Assembly (NCBI RefSeq): GCF_900107275.1
Contig: NZ_FNPI01000014.1
Span: 1 to 64,000, forward strand
Length of the DNA: 64,000 nucleotides
Origin: Evansella caseinilytica
Lineage (GTDB): Bacteria; Bacillota; Bacilli; Bacillales; Salisediminibacteriaceae
Reading direction: 5' to 3'
In this document: positions 28,650 through 39,616 of the stretch, in pieces
How the letters are laid out: every line of letters starts with the position of its first letter
Numbering within the stretch: position 1 is the stretch's first letter
The notes under the pieces: model-generated
Database searches by the model: none
What the model saw: only the letters and a program-made list of their open reading frames with translations
What the model was told of the DNA's origin: nothing
Program-made: the position numbers and the translations under genes

Positions 28650-29354
28650 CTATTTAATATTAATAACTCTAAAACTTACAGCACTTTTATCCTTAAAATC
28701 TTCATTATAGTAATCCTTTGTATTTGAAGAAATATAGACAGTTCCATTTGCCTTTTTAGTCACAATCACTGAGTGATACCAACCGCTTTTGTTTTTAAAT
28801 TGAATAACATCTCCTACTTTGGCATTGTTAACAATGGTATTTTTGTTAGCGCTGGTGGTTACGTCCATCCCCTTATTTAGCCAATAAGTATAAAAATCTT
28901 TCACCCTGATCCAGGAAGTGGATATTTTAGTACGCCAATAGCAATTATTTCCGTTACAATCATAGGAATCATCGTTGTACCAGTACTTTGTTGTTTCCGT
29001 TATCCCTCTGTTAACAGAAGACGGTTTCTTTTCTTTTTTTCCACCGGCATGTACAGCTTGTGAAACGAAATTGGTACAGTTGGAATTGTATCGTTTATAA
29101 TTTGGATTAGATTTTGTTGCATATTTCTTAGCATATTCAGCTGCTTTTGACCGATTATAGGTAGACAAAGGGGAAATTTGGAGGTCCATCTCATTAAATT
29201 GCTCTTCTAATTCTTCTTCCGCTGCGTTGCGTAAATCAATCTCTTTCTTTAATTCACCAATCGTCATATCTAATAGATCATCAAAAAATTCGCTGTCCTC
29301 ACCGAGATGTCGATCCAACTGATACAAATACTCTCCTATATAATAGTCTATCAA
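28650..29354 (-). CDS. Amidase-domain (Amidase_6-like) protein, probably 5'-truncated
   Basis: The region from about residue 65 to the end matches the putative amidase domain of Bacillales cell-envelope proteins: YNRSKAAEYAKKYA, then SNCTNFVSQA with candidate nucleophile Cys93, and GWYHSVIV with a candidate His. The reading frame opens at a stop near 29412 with no in-frame ATG and no ribosome site; 29354 is a TTG chosen only as a formal start. No signal peptide is visible although relatives usually are exported. I infer loss of the 5' end, perhaps linked to the repeat A copy just upstream (29620-29843). The 29412-29619 stretch shows nothing recognisable. Confidence 0.65.
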   Translation of the reverse strand: MIDYYIGEYLYQLDRHLGEDSEFFDDLLDMTIGELKKEIDLRNAAEEELEEQFNEMDLQISPLSTYNRSKAAEYAKKYATKSNPNYKRYNSNCTNFVSQAVHAGGKKEKKPSSVNRGITETTKYWYNDDSYDCNGNNCYWRTKISTSWIRVKDFYTYWLNKGMDVTTSANKNTIVNNAKVGDVIQFKNKSGWYHSVIVTKKANGTVYISSNTKDYYNEDFKDKSAVSFRVINIK

Positions 29355-29619
29355 CTCGTACAGAGGATGTTCGGAGAGTGTTTCATCTTTGTTTTCAAGC
29401 TGTTGAAGCAGTTAATAATTCCATTGTCCAAAAACTACCAATTATATTGTAATCCTATTTCCACAAAATGACAATACTTTTTTTTACAATACCACCCTTT
29501 ATTTTTCCCTTCCATCTCTCCTGCAAAATGTCCATAACCTCTTAACGCCGCCACTGTCAGTCGACCTTCGCTGACAGCTTGTTTATCAGTTAACAACAAG
29601 GTATGATATTGATGTAATA

Positions 29620-29843
29620 GTGTTTGTTCAAAAAGAACGCTTTTTATCTTTTTGAACAAACACGAAGCAATGAGCCGGGCTTCACTGAGAAGCTGCGAGC
29701 TGTCTCGACGGATATTCGGCGAAGCTATGCTTGCAGAGGAAGTGACAATGAGTGGAGCCGATGCATTCTTTTTATGCCAGCTAGGAGTGGTTTTCTCGTA
29801 GATGGCGCATCGAGCGGAACCATTGCCTTTATTGAACAAGCTC
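29620..29843 (+). repeat. Repeat A copy A6 (long variant)
   Basis: Copy with left hairpin (AAAAAGAACGC...ATCTTTTT), the extra segment with GAGCTGTCTCGACGGATATTC, and right end GAACAAGCTC. Flanking 5-mers TAATA and TAATC match at 4 of 5. Confidence 0.85.
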
Positions 29844-29901
29844 TAATCCTAATCGTACCGGCAGGCTGATCTGTCAGTTTTATTTCAGGGAAGTGAAAAC
29901 A

Positions 29902-30831
29902 ATGCAAGCAGATACGACAGACAATTCTCTACCAATTTATGAAGCACTTGCAAGCAAAGTCAGGCTTGCCGTTATCCGCCTGCTGGCAGATAACCCGATG
30001 AATATCCGCGAGTTGGCTGAAGCTGTCAATTTAAGCAGCCCGATCATGACCATGCATATTAAAAAGCTGGAGAAAGCCGGCATCATCCGGACAGAAATGG
30101 TTCCGGGAAAAGCCGGCATCCAAAAATTATGTTTTCTGACTGTCGACCAAATCGAAATCAGCTTCCCACAAAAGCAGTTTGCTTACACAGACTATCACAA
30201 AATGGAGGTTTCCGTCGGTCATTATACAGATTTCAGCATCGAACCGACATGCGGGTTGGCGACAACGGAAAACATCGTCGGTGAATTTGATGAACCGCGG
30301 CATTTTCTGTCCCCGGAGCGGGTGAACGCCAAAATTCTCTGGTTCAGCAAAGGATATGTGGAATATAAATTGCCGAATTTTCTTCTTTCCAGCCATCGCC
30401 CGCAAGAATTGGAAATCTCGCTGGAGTTGTCGTCGGAAGCACCTTTCACCAACGATAAGTGGCCGTCCGACATTTCCTTTTACCTGAACAATGTCCGCCT
30501 CGGGCAATGGACAAGCCCCGGTGATTTTGGCGATCGCGTCGGGAAATACACCCCTGCCTGGTGGCCGCGGATGGTCAATCAGTACGGCCTGTTAAAAATC
30601 ATCCGCGTGACACCGTCCGGAACGTTCATTGATGGAAAAAAAATATCCGATACGACCATTCACGACGTACATATTTTTAACAAGCAGTGGTCCTTCCGCA
30701 TCAGCGTTGAGGACGACGCCGAGCACATCGGCGGCGTCTCCATTTTCGGCGCCGGCTTCGGCAACTATAATCAGGATATTTTGTTCCGGCTCTTTTACTC
30801 AAAAGAAAGCAAAACACCGGAAGCGGAGTAA
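29902..30831 (+). CDS. ArsR-type HTH regulator with large C-terminal domain, paralogue 1
   Basis: DNA-binding protein of about 309 residues. Residues about 10-85 form a winged helix of ArsR/SmtB type (EALASKVRLAVIRLL, SSPIMTMHIKKLEKAGII). The remaining 220 residues are a beta-rich domain with motifs PTCGLAT, NAKILWFSKGYVEY, WWPRMVNQYGLLK and DAEHIGGVSIFG, all shared with the paralogue at 55.7-56.6 kb. No metal-binding cysteines of classical ArsR sensors are seen. The C-terminal domain may sense a sugar; this is inference. ATG at 29902 is preferred to the GTG at 29893 because it gives proper spacing to AGGGAAG. It converges on abfA. Confidence 0.8.
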   Translation: MQADTTDNSLPIYEALASKVRLAVIRLLADNPMNIRELAEAVNLSSPIMTMHIKKLEKAGIIRTEMVPGKAGIQKLCFLTVDQIEISFPQKQFAYTDYHKMEVSVGHYTDFSIEPTCGLATTENIVGEFDEPRHFLSPERVNAKILWFSKGYVEYKLPNFLLSSHRPQELEISLELSSEAPFTNDKWPSDISFYLNNVRLGQWTSPGDFGDRVGKYTPAWWPRMVNQYGLLKIIRVTPSGTFIDGKKISDTTIHDVHIFNKQWSFRISVEDDAEHIGGVSIFGAGFGNYNQDILFRLFYSKESKTPEAE

Positions 30832-30839
30832 GCATACGG

Positions 30840-30895
30840 CAGATGCCCCAAACCGTTGAAAAATGCGGTTAGCATGGGACATCTGTTTTTTTCTG
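30840..30895 (+). terminator. Terminator after the ArsR-type gene
   Basis: CAGATG..CCC..AACCG pairs with CGGTT..GGG..CATCTG, followed by TTTTTTTC. Confidence 0.7.
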
Positions 30896-30935
30896 TGAAA
30901 CTGTTGATCTTGTAAGCTTGGCTGCTTTTAGCTTC

Positions 30936-30979
30936 GGTGGTGTCTCAAAAGGGAAAAAACACCCTTTTGAGACACCACC
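30936..30979. terminator. Recurrent GTCTCAAAAGGG-type hairpin D2
   Basis: GGTGGTGTCTCAAAAGGG and its exact complement arm, separated by an A-rich loop. It lies 27 bp past the abfA stop, between convergent genes. Confidence 0.7.
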
Positions 30980-31006
30980 TTAGAATACGTCACGTCATTT
31001 TCAAGC

Positions 31007-32776
<1,770 letters not shown>

Positions 32777-33748
32777 CTATTCGGTTTTCAGCGGATTGCC
32801 ATCCGAGACTGGAACGCCGAATACAGGCATGCCGTCTTCTCCCCATGAAAAGACCTGAGCCCGCGTGTGACGATTCGGATCATAAAGCGGGTCTCCTTGT
32901 ATCTCTTTATAATTCCTGGCATGATAGACAAGAACATCCTTCGTCCCATCTTCTGAAACGGTAAAACTGTTATGTCCCGGGCCGTATTGTCCCGTCGCTT
33001 CGCTCGTTTGGAAAACTGGTTCCGGATGTTTTCTCCATGAATCCGGATTCAATACATCGCTGGATTCATCCGCGGTCAACAGCCCCATACAATAATGATG
33101 GTCGGTTGCACTCGCCGAATAGGTAATGAATATGTTGCCGTTTCTTTTTAAGACAGCCGGCCCTTCATTGACTAAAAAGCCGATTTTTTCCCAAGCGAAT
33201 TCAGGCGTTGTTATCATCACAGGTTCTCCGGTAATCGTCCACGGATTTTCCAGCTCGGCAATATAAAGATTGGAATTCCCTTTAATATCAGGATCCTTTT
33301 GCGGCCAGACAAGATAGCGGACACCGCGATGTTCAAACTGGGTTGCATCCAGGGAGAACGACTCCCACTTTGTTTTTATCTGCCCTTTCTCCACCCATGT
33401 CCCCTGCAGCGGATTATCCGCGCTGTTTTCCAAGACAAACATCCGGTGATCAAACAAGCCGTCGTTTGTTTGCGCTGTTCTCGCGGCGGCAAAATAGATA
33501 TACCACTTGCCGTCGATAAAATGAATCTCCGGAGCCCAAATATTGGCGCTCATCGGTCCATTCTCGTATTTTCTCCAGACAACGACAGGCACTGCTTCAG
33601 CAAGTCCCTGAATCGTTTCCGCTCTCCTCAATTCTATCCGGTCATATTCCGGTACAGATGCGGTAAAATAATAAAATCCATCTGTATGTTTGTAAATCCA
33701 CGGATCCGCACGCTGTTCCACTATTGGGTTAATATACATTTGTTCCAT
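32777..33748 (-). CDS. GH43 exo-alpha-1,5-L-arabinofuranosidase-type enzyme
   Basis: Intracellular GH43 enzyme of 323 residues with no signal peptide. Candidate catalytic residues are Asp15 (RADPWIY), Asp134 (SLDATQF) and Glu195 (NEGPAVL). The opening ADPWIYKHTDGFYYFTAS and EYDRIELRRA are typical of the subfamily that trims arabinose from linear alpha-1,5 oligosaccharides (subfamily 26 as I recall it). AGGAGATGG precedes the start. An AT-rich box like that of the arabinanase lies 48 bp upstream. It lies between a second GH43 gene and abfA. Confidence 0.87.
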   Translation of the reverse strand: MEQMYINPIVEQRADPWIYKHTDGFYYFTASVPEYDRIELRRAETIQGLAEAVPVVVWRKYENGPMSANIWAPEIHFIDGKWYIYFAAARTAQTNDGLFDHRMFVLENSADNPLQGTWVEKGQIKTKWESFSLDATQFEHRGVRYLVWPQKDPDIKGNSNLYIAELENPWTITGEPVMITTPEFAWEKIGFLVNEGPAVLKRNGNIFITYSASATDHHYCMGLLTADESSDVLNPDSWRKHPEPVFQTSEATGQYGPGHNSFTVSEDGTKDVLVYHARNYKEIQGDPLYDPNRHTRAQVFSWGEDGMPVFGVPVSDGNPLKTE

Positions 33749-33795
33749 ACTCCATCTCCTGCCTTTTCATCATTCGAAACCTGTTTGTTAATTTA

Positions 33796-33815
33796 TTTAT
33801 ATTTTTATTAATATC
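33796..33815 (-). promoter_or_regulatory. AT box upstream of the GH43 gene
   Basis: TTTATATTTTTATTAATATC, 17 of 20 identical to the box at 22192-22211 before the arabinanase. No good -35/-10 pair was seen nearby. Confidence 0.5.
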
Positions 33816-33891
33816 TATGGTAAAAAAAATTGTTTTATCATATACGACGATAAGGGAAGTAGCACAACTTGTATAAAACTTCCACGACCGG

Positions 33892-35220
33892 TTATTTTTT
33901 GCCGAACAGATGCGTTCCTGTGTTATCCATACCAGTGAAAACGAGCGTCTCACAGCCCTTTTCCCAGTCCCATGCCAGCAGCAGCTTTAATTGTGCATAG
34001 CTGTCCGTGTTTCCTTGCCGCTTCAACAAGTGCACCGTATTGGCGGCTGTTTTTTTCCAACGATAACTGTCGCCGCACAAATGGACGGTACCTTCGGTAA
34101 AAACAGCTTCAGACGATACCGTGATACCATCTGATGCTCTGTCAAAGACGACGACCTCCCAACTTCCGGCAATCTCCTTTTCCGGAATGTCTTCCATTCT
34201 TTCTCCGGCATAGCGCTCGGGGGAGACAAGCGGCCAACCATCGTCCGTCCAAAGCAAGCGGCGGATGTGCAAGCAAAAGATATCGTCTTGCTCCAGCATT
34301 CTTGCATGGTGAACAATAAAGTACTCCCCGTTTTCTTCCAATATGGAATTATGTCCCGGCGCCTTCCAGCCTCCGTTTTGAAAGCAGTAGCCCGCCAACA
34401 ACTTGTTTCCGACTTCGTCTGCCGGACGGTAAGCTGTATCGCAAAGATCTCTGCCGTTAAAATCAACAAATGGTCCGGCAATGCTTTCTGAACGACCGAC
34501 TCTAATATGATAGTTGGAAAACAACGAGTCATAGGACACAAATAAGTAATACTTGTCAAAGCCGGGATGGTAGATCATAAACGGGCCTTCCACAGCTCCT
34601 TGTTTCGTTTCATGCTCCCTCCTGGCAATGCAAGTGCCTTCCCCGTCCACTGCCAGTTTTCCTGTTTGCTTATCGAGAGGCGCAAGATAAACGCCTCCGA
34701 AAAAAGAGCCATACACCAGGTAGTCGTCTCCATGACGATCCGTGACGATATTCGGATCGATCGCATTCGGCTTATTTTCCTCAGATGTTTTGATCACCTC
34801 TCCGTGATCTTCCCATGGTCCTTCCATCGAGTTGCTTGTCGCCACGCCGATAAAGGAGCGGTTCTTTCCAAACTGAGATGCCGAATAGTACAGATAGTAC
34901 GTGTTCTCTCGTTTCACTACCTCAGGAGCCCACAAACCTTTGGCGGCCGTCCATTCGTACGCACATGGCGGCACCCCGTCAAAAACGAGTCCTGCCCACT
35001 CCCAATGAATTAAATCTACCGATTTACGAATTTGTACTCCGGAATGCAACCTCGCTCCCGAGCTCCTTGTTTTCGTATCTGTCGACAAAATATAATATGT
35101 ATCTCCGTCTTTAAAAATAGACGGATCATGAACATTATAAACCGACCACTCGCTCGCATCCGGATGCAGTGCTCTTTCGTGCTCATGCCAATATGCCGGC
35201 GGTCTTGTTAGCTTGCCCAT
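33892..35220 (-). CDS. Intracellular GH43 arabinanase-type enzyme
   Basis: GH43 protein of 442 residues without a signal peptide. Candidate catalytic residues: Asp32 (NVHDPSIF), Asp155 (NAIDPNIV) and Glu211 (GAVEGPFM). The propeller is followed from about residue 345 by a lipocalin-like C-terminal part like that of the secreted arabinanase. It would cut imported arabino-oligosaccharides. AAGGGAGG precedes the start. Between its AT-rich upstream region and this ribosome site lie 2.5 tandem copies of repeat B, so its leader is probably long and structured. First gene of the GH43-GH43-abfA group. Confidence 0.87.
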   Translation of the reverse strand: MGKLTRPPAYWHEHERALHPDASEWSVYNVHDPSIFKDGDTYYILSTDTKTRSSGARLHSGVQIRKSVDLIHWEWAGLVFDGVPPCAYEWTAAKGLWAPEVVKRENTYYLYYSASQFGKNRSFIGVATSNSMEGPWEDHGEVIKTSEENKPNAIDPNIVTDRHGDDYLVYGSFFGGVYLAPLDKQTGKLAVDGEGTCIARREHETKQGAVEGPFMIYHPGFDKYYLFVSYDSLFSNYHIRVGRSESIAGPFVDFNGRDLCDTAYRPADEVGNKLLAGYCFQNGGWKAPGHNSILEENGEYFIVHHARMLEQDDIFCLHIRRLLWTDDGWPLVSPERYAGERMEDIPEKEIAGSWEVVVFDRASDGITVSSEAVFTEGTVHLCGDSYRWKKTAANTVHLLKRQGNTDSYAQLKLLLAWDWEKGCETLVFTGMDNTGTHLFGKK

Positions 35221-35246
35221 CGCTGGCCTCCCTTCTTCTTTATAGG

Positions 35247-35638
35247 AAGTTCAAAAAGTGCGGGATACAGCGCCTGCGAATCTCTTCGTTGCCTTGCCTC
35301 TCCGCTGCTCACGTACGTTCCTTGTACGCTCCGCTGCTCGAGCCTGCCGCGCCTCGACCTTCTTGCCGCTGTTGTGTCCTCCTTTTTGATCCCTGTTTAG
35401 ATTTGCAAGTTCAAAAAGTGCGGGATACTGCGCCTGCGAATCTCTTCGTTGCCTTGCCTCTCCGCTGCTCACGTACGTTCCTTGTACGCTCCGCTGCTCG
35501 AGCCTGCCGCGCCTCGACCTTCTTGCCGCTGTTGTGTCCTCCTTTTTGATCCCTGTTTAGATTTGCAAGTTCAAAAAGTGCGGGATACTGCGCCTGCGAA
35601 TCTCTTCGTTGCCTTGTCTCTCCGCTGCTCACGTACTT
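35247..35638 (+). repeat. Repeat B tandem array, 2.45 copies of 160 bp
   Basis: Units start with AAGTTCAAAAAGTGCGGGAT at 35247, 35407 and 35567; the third is cut at about 35638. The copies are nearly identical, so the array is recent. Single copies of the same family occur at 49648 and 56646. Frames through it translate to Arg-rich peptides that look spurious. Confidence 0.95.
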
Positions 35639-35713
35639 TTTAGAAAACCGATAAGTTATCGAAATTCAAACGAGGATCTTATGATTAACTATAATATTAA
35701 TTTAACAACAAAA

Positions 35714-35754
35714 ATACTGGGATATTAATAAACATTTTTGTTTATTACCAGTAT
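35714..35754. promoter_or_regulatory. Inverted repeat in AT-rich region upstream of GH43
   Basis: ATACTGG...TAATAAACA (35714-35734) pairs with TGTTTATTA-CCAGTAT (35739-35754) around TTTT. It is either a hairpin or an operator. The 35640-36255 region otherwise is AT-rich with no supported gene. Confidence 0.4.
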
Positions 35755-35989
35755 ATTTATTTCTATTTAACATGTCAATACACCAGCAAATTAAATTATA
35801 AAAATCCTTATTTTATTGATTTATGACAGATTCTAAAGCTTTTCAATACCTCCGGACAAAAAGTAACAAATAAATTAATCATTTAAAATAAATAATTAAC
35901 TAAAATATATTTATTTTGTCATGATAAAGCTTATTACTCTCTCCTATTTCACCTTGAGTGAAAGTCCTTCGTAGAACAAACATTTTGAG

Positions 35990-36044
35990 AAAAAGAAAGG
36001 GGCTGTGAAGGCAAATGGTTTGTCTCCAGGCCGCTTTCTTTTTG
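35990..36044. terminator. Terminator after the 36.3-49.0 kb cluster
   Basis: AAAAGAAAG..GGC and GCC.CTTTCTTTTT form a stem with A and T runs on the two sides, working in both directions. It lies about 210 bp past the binding-protein stop. Confidence 0.6.
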
Positions 36045-36255
36045 AAAAACTGCATTTTGTATAAGACTGATTTCACAAACTTTATTGCTAGCGAACTATT
36101 TTCTAAAAATAAACCAGCCTTTTCAAGACAAATTCATTTATCTAAACGACCCTTTTTTCAACACCTATTTCTGTATCGCCCGCGGTAAACAACACTTCGT
36201 GTCTGTTCAAAATGAAAAAACGCTTTTTAAACACACACTGTTTTTACTGCCTTCA

Positions 36256-37704
36256 TTACCAGAATAGTTCTTCCAAAGCTTCCTCACGATACTGGTTTAT
36301 CATATCCGTCAAATTTTGTGAAATATCATATGCATTGACTTCGCCATTAATAATCGCTGCCTCGACATCGCCGTATTCGCCTCCGAAATACACTTCATCC
36401 AGAAATGTCTGGAAACCGGGATGAGAAGCGCCGCCAAGCGCAATCGGCTCCTTCACTCTTTCCAGGAAATTGCTTACATACTCAGACTGCGGCAACAGCT
36501 CTTGAAGGCCGTTCCAAATCTCTTCATCATTAATCAGCGGCAGCCCGTCCGGATGCTTGAACATCAGCGATCCATCTTCATTTTCCAATGCTTCAAACGC
36601 TTCCAATTTGGCTGTCCAGCCATCTTTTCCCCAACCGAAGAATTTCAGCAGTTCATACGCTTCCCGCGGATGTTCGGTCGCCGAAGATATCGCCCCGAAA
36701 TCGATGAATGCCGGTTTATGCTGCGATTGGGCATTATCTCCTTGCGGCACCGGATACGGCACCCATTTCATTCCCTTGTCGACAAATTCAGGCTCCGCAA
36801 ACAAGCCCATCGTCCACCACGCATCTAGTTGCATCGCTATCCTGCCTGTACTGGCCGCCCACAACAAGCGGTCTCCGAAAGCCGCTTCCGCTTCGTCTGT
36901 ATCATAGAACGGCGCATGAACGCCGCTTCGGACGTATTCGGCATGCTGATTCATGGAATCCGCCCAATCTGTAGTCAAATCATATTGTTCGCCATCCCAG
37001 CCGAATTCCCCATAGGCATCCTGGTTGACGATCGGCGCCATTGTTACCAGCTTTGTAAATGTGTTGTAGCCGTAAATACCCTGCTCAGGAACCGTCATTT
37101 CTTGCATTAAATCGATCATCTCGCCGTATGTCCAGTCCGCGGAAGGCATATCCACATTCAGCTGATTAAACAAATTTTCATCTAAATAGATGGTATACGG
37201 CTGGTACGCCGCCGGAGCCGCGAGCTTTTGTTCCCCGTCGAAATAGCCGGCGTCTTTCATCGTCACTAAAATGTCGTCGGATTCCGGATCGCTTTCAAAA
37301 TACGCCGTGATGTCGCCAAGCCAGCCGTTGCGGATAGGAATATCCACGTTCCCCATGTACCAGTACACATCAGGTAAATCCCCCGTACTTGCCAGGTTCG
37401 TCAGATGGTCGTTCCAGCCATCCTGTTCCAGCTGGACAATTTCCACCGTAATGTTTGGATATTTCTCCATAAACTTTTCCGCCAGAAATTCGTTCAGGGT
37501 GTGATTTGCCCACGAAGCATAGCTGAGCGTAATTTCTTCCGTCGTCATCGCTTCCAGCTCCGGCGCCGCTGCCTTTTCATCACTTACATTGTCTGATTCC
37601 CCTTCCCCGTTCTCCGGCTCGTTTGCCGTTTCATCGGAGCAACCGGCTGCAATCAGAAGAAAAAAGATTGCTGACAACAAAATAAAAGATAATTTTCTTC
37701 GCAT
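36256..37704 (-). CDS. Extracellular solute-binding lipoprotein (CUT1 importer 2)
   Basis: Sugar-binding protein of 482 residues with a lipoprotein signal peptide (lipobox IAAGC, Cys22) and an acidic linker before the binding domain. It has the usual family 1 binding-protein features, such as YPNITVEIVQ, GDLPDVYWYMG and a Trp-rich pocket segment around LDAWWTMG. Last gene of the eight-gene minus cluster, 42 bp after a permease. The ligand is unknown; arabinan- or xylan-derived oligosaccharides fit the context. Confidence 0.88.
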   Translation of the reverse strand: MRRKLSFILLSAIFFLLIAAGCSDETANEPENGEGESDNVSDEKAAAPELEAMTTEEITLSYASWANHTLNEFLAEKFMEKYPNITVEIVQLEQDGWNDHLTNLASTGDLPDVYWYMGNVDIPIRNGWLGDITAYFESDPESDDILVTMKDAGYFDGEQKLAAPAAYQPYTIYLDENLFNQLNVDMPSADWTYGEMIDLMQEMTVPEQGIYGYNTFTKLVTMAPIVNQDAYGEFGWDGEQYDLTTDWADSMNQHAEYVRSGVHAPFYDTDEAEAAFGDRLLWAASTGRIAMQLDAWWTMGLFAEPEFVDKGMKWVPYPVPQGDNAQSQHKPAFIDFGAISSATEHPREAYELLKFFGWGKDGWTAKLEAFEALENEDGSLMFKHPDGLPLINDEEIWNGLQELLPQSEYVSNFLERVKEPIALGGASHPGFQTFLDEVYFGGEYGDVEAAIINGEVNAYDISQNLTDMINQYREEALEELFW

Positions 37705-37746
37705 GGAAACATTCCCCCATTGTCATTTTCTTGTATATTACGGCGG

Positions 37747-38748
37747 TTATTCGCCGGCAATACCGGTACGGTCAACGCTCTCCACGAAGTACCTTTGCAG
37801 GAAAAAGTAAATGATCAACAGCGGCAGAACACTGATAATCGTCCCTGCCATCTTGATGCCTTCGTTAATTTTGTTCGGACTGTTCTCTGTCACCGGGTAC
37901 ATCGCTTCATAGTTTTGCTGAAATTGCTGCAGCTGCAGCAGGATCGTTGTCAAACTATTGGACTGGCTCGTCAAATACAGCGTCGTTAAATACGTTTCGT
38001 TCCAATACCAGACAAAAGAGAACAAAAAGGCGACGATGAACGCCGGCACCGCCATGGGAACGGCAATCCGGAAGAAGCATGTAAACTGGCTTGCACCGTC
38101 CACCTCCGCCGCTTCATACAGCGACTGCGGCGTCTGCCGGAAAAACTGGTAAAATATTAAAATAAAAATCGTGCTGTTCAAGCCCTGTCCCAAAGCCGCC
38201 GGAACAACGAAAGCCTTCAAGGAACCCGTCAATTCCAGATTGCTGAAAAGGCGGTATGTGGGCATCATCAAAATTTGCGGCGGAACAATAAAGCTGAAAA
38301 TCATCAGCGCAAACAACAGCTTTTTAAAACGGAACTCATATCTGGCAAAACCGAAGCCGACCAGGGCGGCCACCGCCACCTGAAACATCGTCGGCACCGC
38401 GGCAATCAGCAGGCTTCCGGAAAGCGAATGTCTAATATTCATAACGGAATAGGCCTGGGAATAGTTTTCCGTATACAACGCCGAAGGAATCCATCTTATC
38501 GATGTATCCAGCAAATCTTCTAGCGACTTCATGCTCGTGATAAACATGTACAGCATCGGATATAAGTAGACAAAACCGATACAAACGAGCAAAGTATAGA
38601 TTACCAGTTTCATTACGAAGCCCCTTCTATCATTAAAGCCGAAGAAAAACCGGACGAGCTTTCCCTTGATAAGCTGCCATCTTTCTTTCGCGCTCAGCTC
38701 TTCCTTTGTCAGCAACGCATAGAAGCTTTTCGTTTTTTTAAACACCAT
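37747..38748 (-). CDS. Sugar ABC permease, MalG type (importer 2)
   Basis: Membrane protein of 333 residues with six predicted helices, the EAAEVDGAS loop that contacts the ATPase, and a family-type C-terminus (QRYFVESVDRTGIAGE). The N-terminus has about 55 extra charged residues before the first helix, longer than typical. It starts 13 bp after the partner permease. It works with the genes on both sides as a CUT1 importer lacking its own ATPase gene. Confidence 0.88.
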   Translation of the reverse strand: MVFKKTKSFYALLTKEELSAKERWQLIKGKLVRFFFGFNDRRGFVMKLVIYTLLVCIGFVYLYPMLYMFITSMKSLEDLLDTSIRWIPSALYTENYSQAYSVMNIRHSLSGSLLIAAVPTMFQVAVAALVGFGFARYEFRFKKLLFALMIFSFIVPPQILMMPTYRLFSNLELTGSLKAFVVPAALGQGLNSTIFILIFYQFFRQTPQSLYEAAEVDGASQFTCFFRIAVPMAVPAFIVAFLFSFVWYWNETYLTTLYLTSQSNSLTTILLQLQQFQQNYEAMYPVTENSPNKINEGIKMAGTIISVLPLLIIYFFLQRYFVESVDRTGIAGE

Positions 38749-38761
38749 CGCTCCCTCCCTT

Positions 38762-39616
38762 CTAAATCATTCTTTTCGGTTTCTTTTCGCGGAAGACGAA
38801 GAATATAATCAGCAGTAGCACGGATATGATCAACGCGTACATCCAGGCCATTGCCGAAGCGAACCCGTAGCCTCTTGTAGCGGCAAACATATTTGTATAA
38901 ATCAAATGAATAATCGGATTTTGACTGCTGTTTGCTAAAAAAACAAGGGTGTAAATCAAATTGATCAGGATGATCGGTTTGATCGTCGGCAGCGTGATTT
39001 TCCAAAAGCATTCCCAGCCGGAGCCACCGTCAATCTTCGCCGCCTCATATAAATACGGATCGATTTTCTGCAGCACGGCCAGAAAAATTAAAATTTGCAC
39101 TCCTGAATACCATAAAATAATGATAATTTGGTTAAACAACTCGCCAATCACCTGGGCAAACCACATCGGGAAAAACTGCGTTAAAATGCTGAGAATGACA
39201 TCCTGATTCACCATCGGCACCGTCGTCGCTCCCTGGCTGATCAGCTGGTCAATGACCGGACCGCCGGCCACGATCACCGGCAAAAAGAAGATCGTTCGAA
39301 AGCCGCCCTGAAACTTTACCTTTTCGTTCAACAGCATGGCAATGATCAACGCAAACACGACAATGACCGGAACCCGGAGCGAGATGTTCAGCATAAACTG
39401 CAGCAGCTCCTGGACAAAAAACATATCCTTCAGCCAGACATCGAGGTAGTTATTGAAGCCGGCATATTTGAACTGAAGGCCTGTCGGCGTTATCCTCATG
39501 TTGTTCAAGCTGAAATAAAACGACTGGATTAACGGCCACAACACCAGAAGCAGAAAGCCGACCAGCCACGGCGAAATAAATAAATAGCCGTAGAGCGTTT
39601 TTCTTTTGATTTTCAA
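38762..39616 (-). CDS. Sugar ABC permease, MalF type (importer 2)
   Basis: Membrane protein of 284 residues with six predicted helices and the EAAKIDGGS loop. It overlaps the DUF5696 gene by 4 bp, so translation is coupled. The N-terminus lacks the long periplasm-facing loop of enterobacterial MalF, as usual for Gram-positive members. Partner of the MalG-type permease downstream. Confidence 0.88.
   Translation of the reverse strand: MKIKRKTLYGYLFISPWLVGFLLLVLWPLIQSFYFSLNNMRITPTGLQFKYAGFNNYLDVWLKDMFFVQELLQFMLNISLRVPVIVVFALIIAMLLNEKVKFQGGFRTIFFLPVIVAGGPVIDQLISQGATTVPMVNQDVILSILTQFFPMWFAQVIGELFNQIIIILWYSGVQILIFLAVLQKIDPYLYEAAKIDGGSGWECFWKITLPTIKPIILINLIYTLVFLANSSQNPIIHLIYTNMFAATRGYGFASAMAWMYALIISVLLLIIFFVFREKKPKRMI

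Noticed and set aside
29435-29839. Minus-strand open frame of about 134 codons
   Set aside because: Most of it is translated repeat A6 (KGNGSARC-type residues common to all copies).
35251-35643. Arg-rich open frames in both directions in the repeat B array
   Set aside because: They repeat with the 160-bp unit and have no ribosome site; spurious translations of a non-coding repeat.
35850-35900. Minus-strand CCGGAGG followed by a TTG-started 12-codon frame upstream of the GH43 gene
   Set aside because: Too short and without further support to call a leader peptide.
36085-36267. Plus-strand frame of 60 codons
   Set aside because: It overlaps the end of the binding-protein gene and has no ribosome site.
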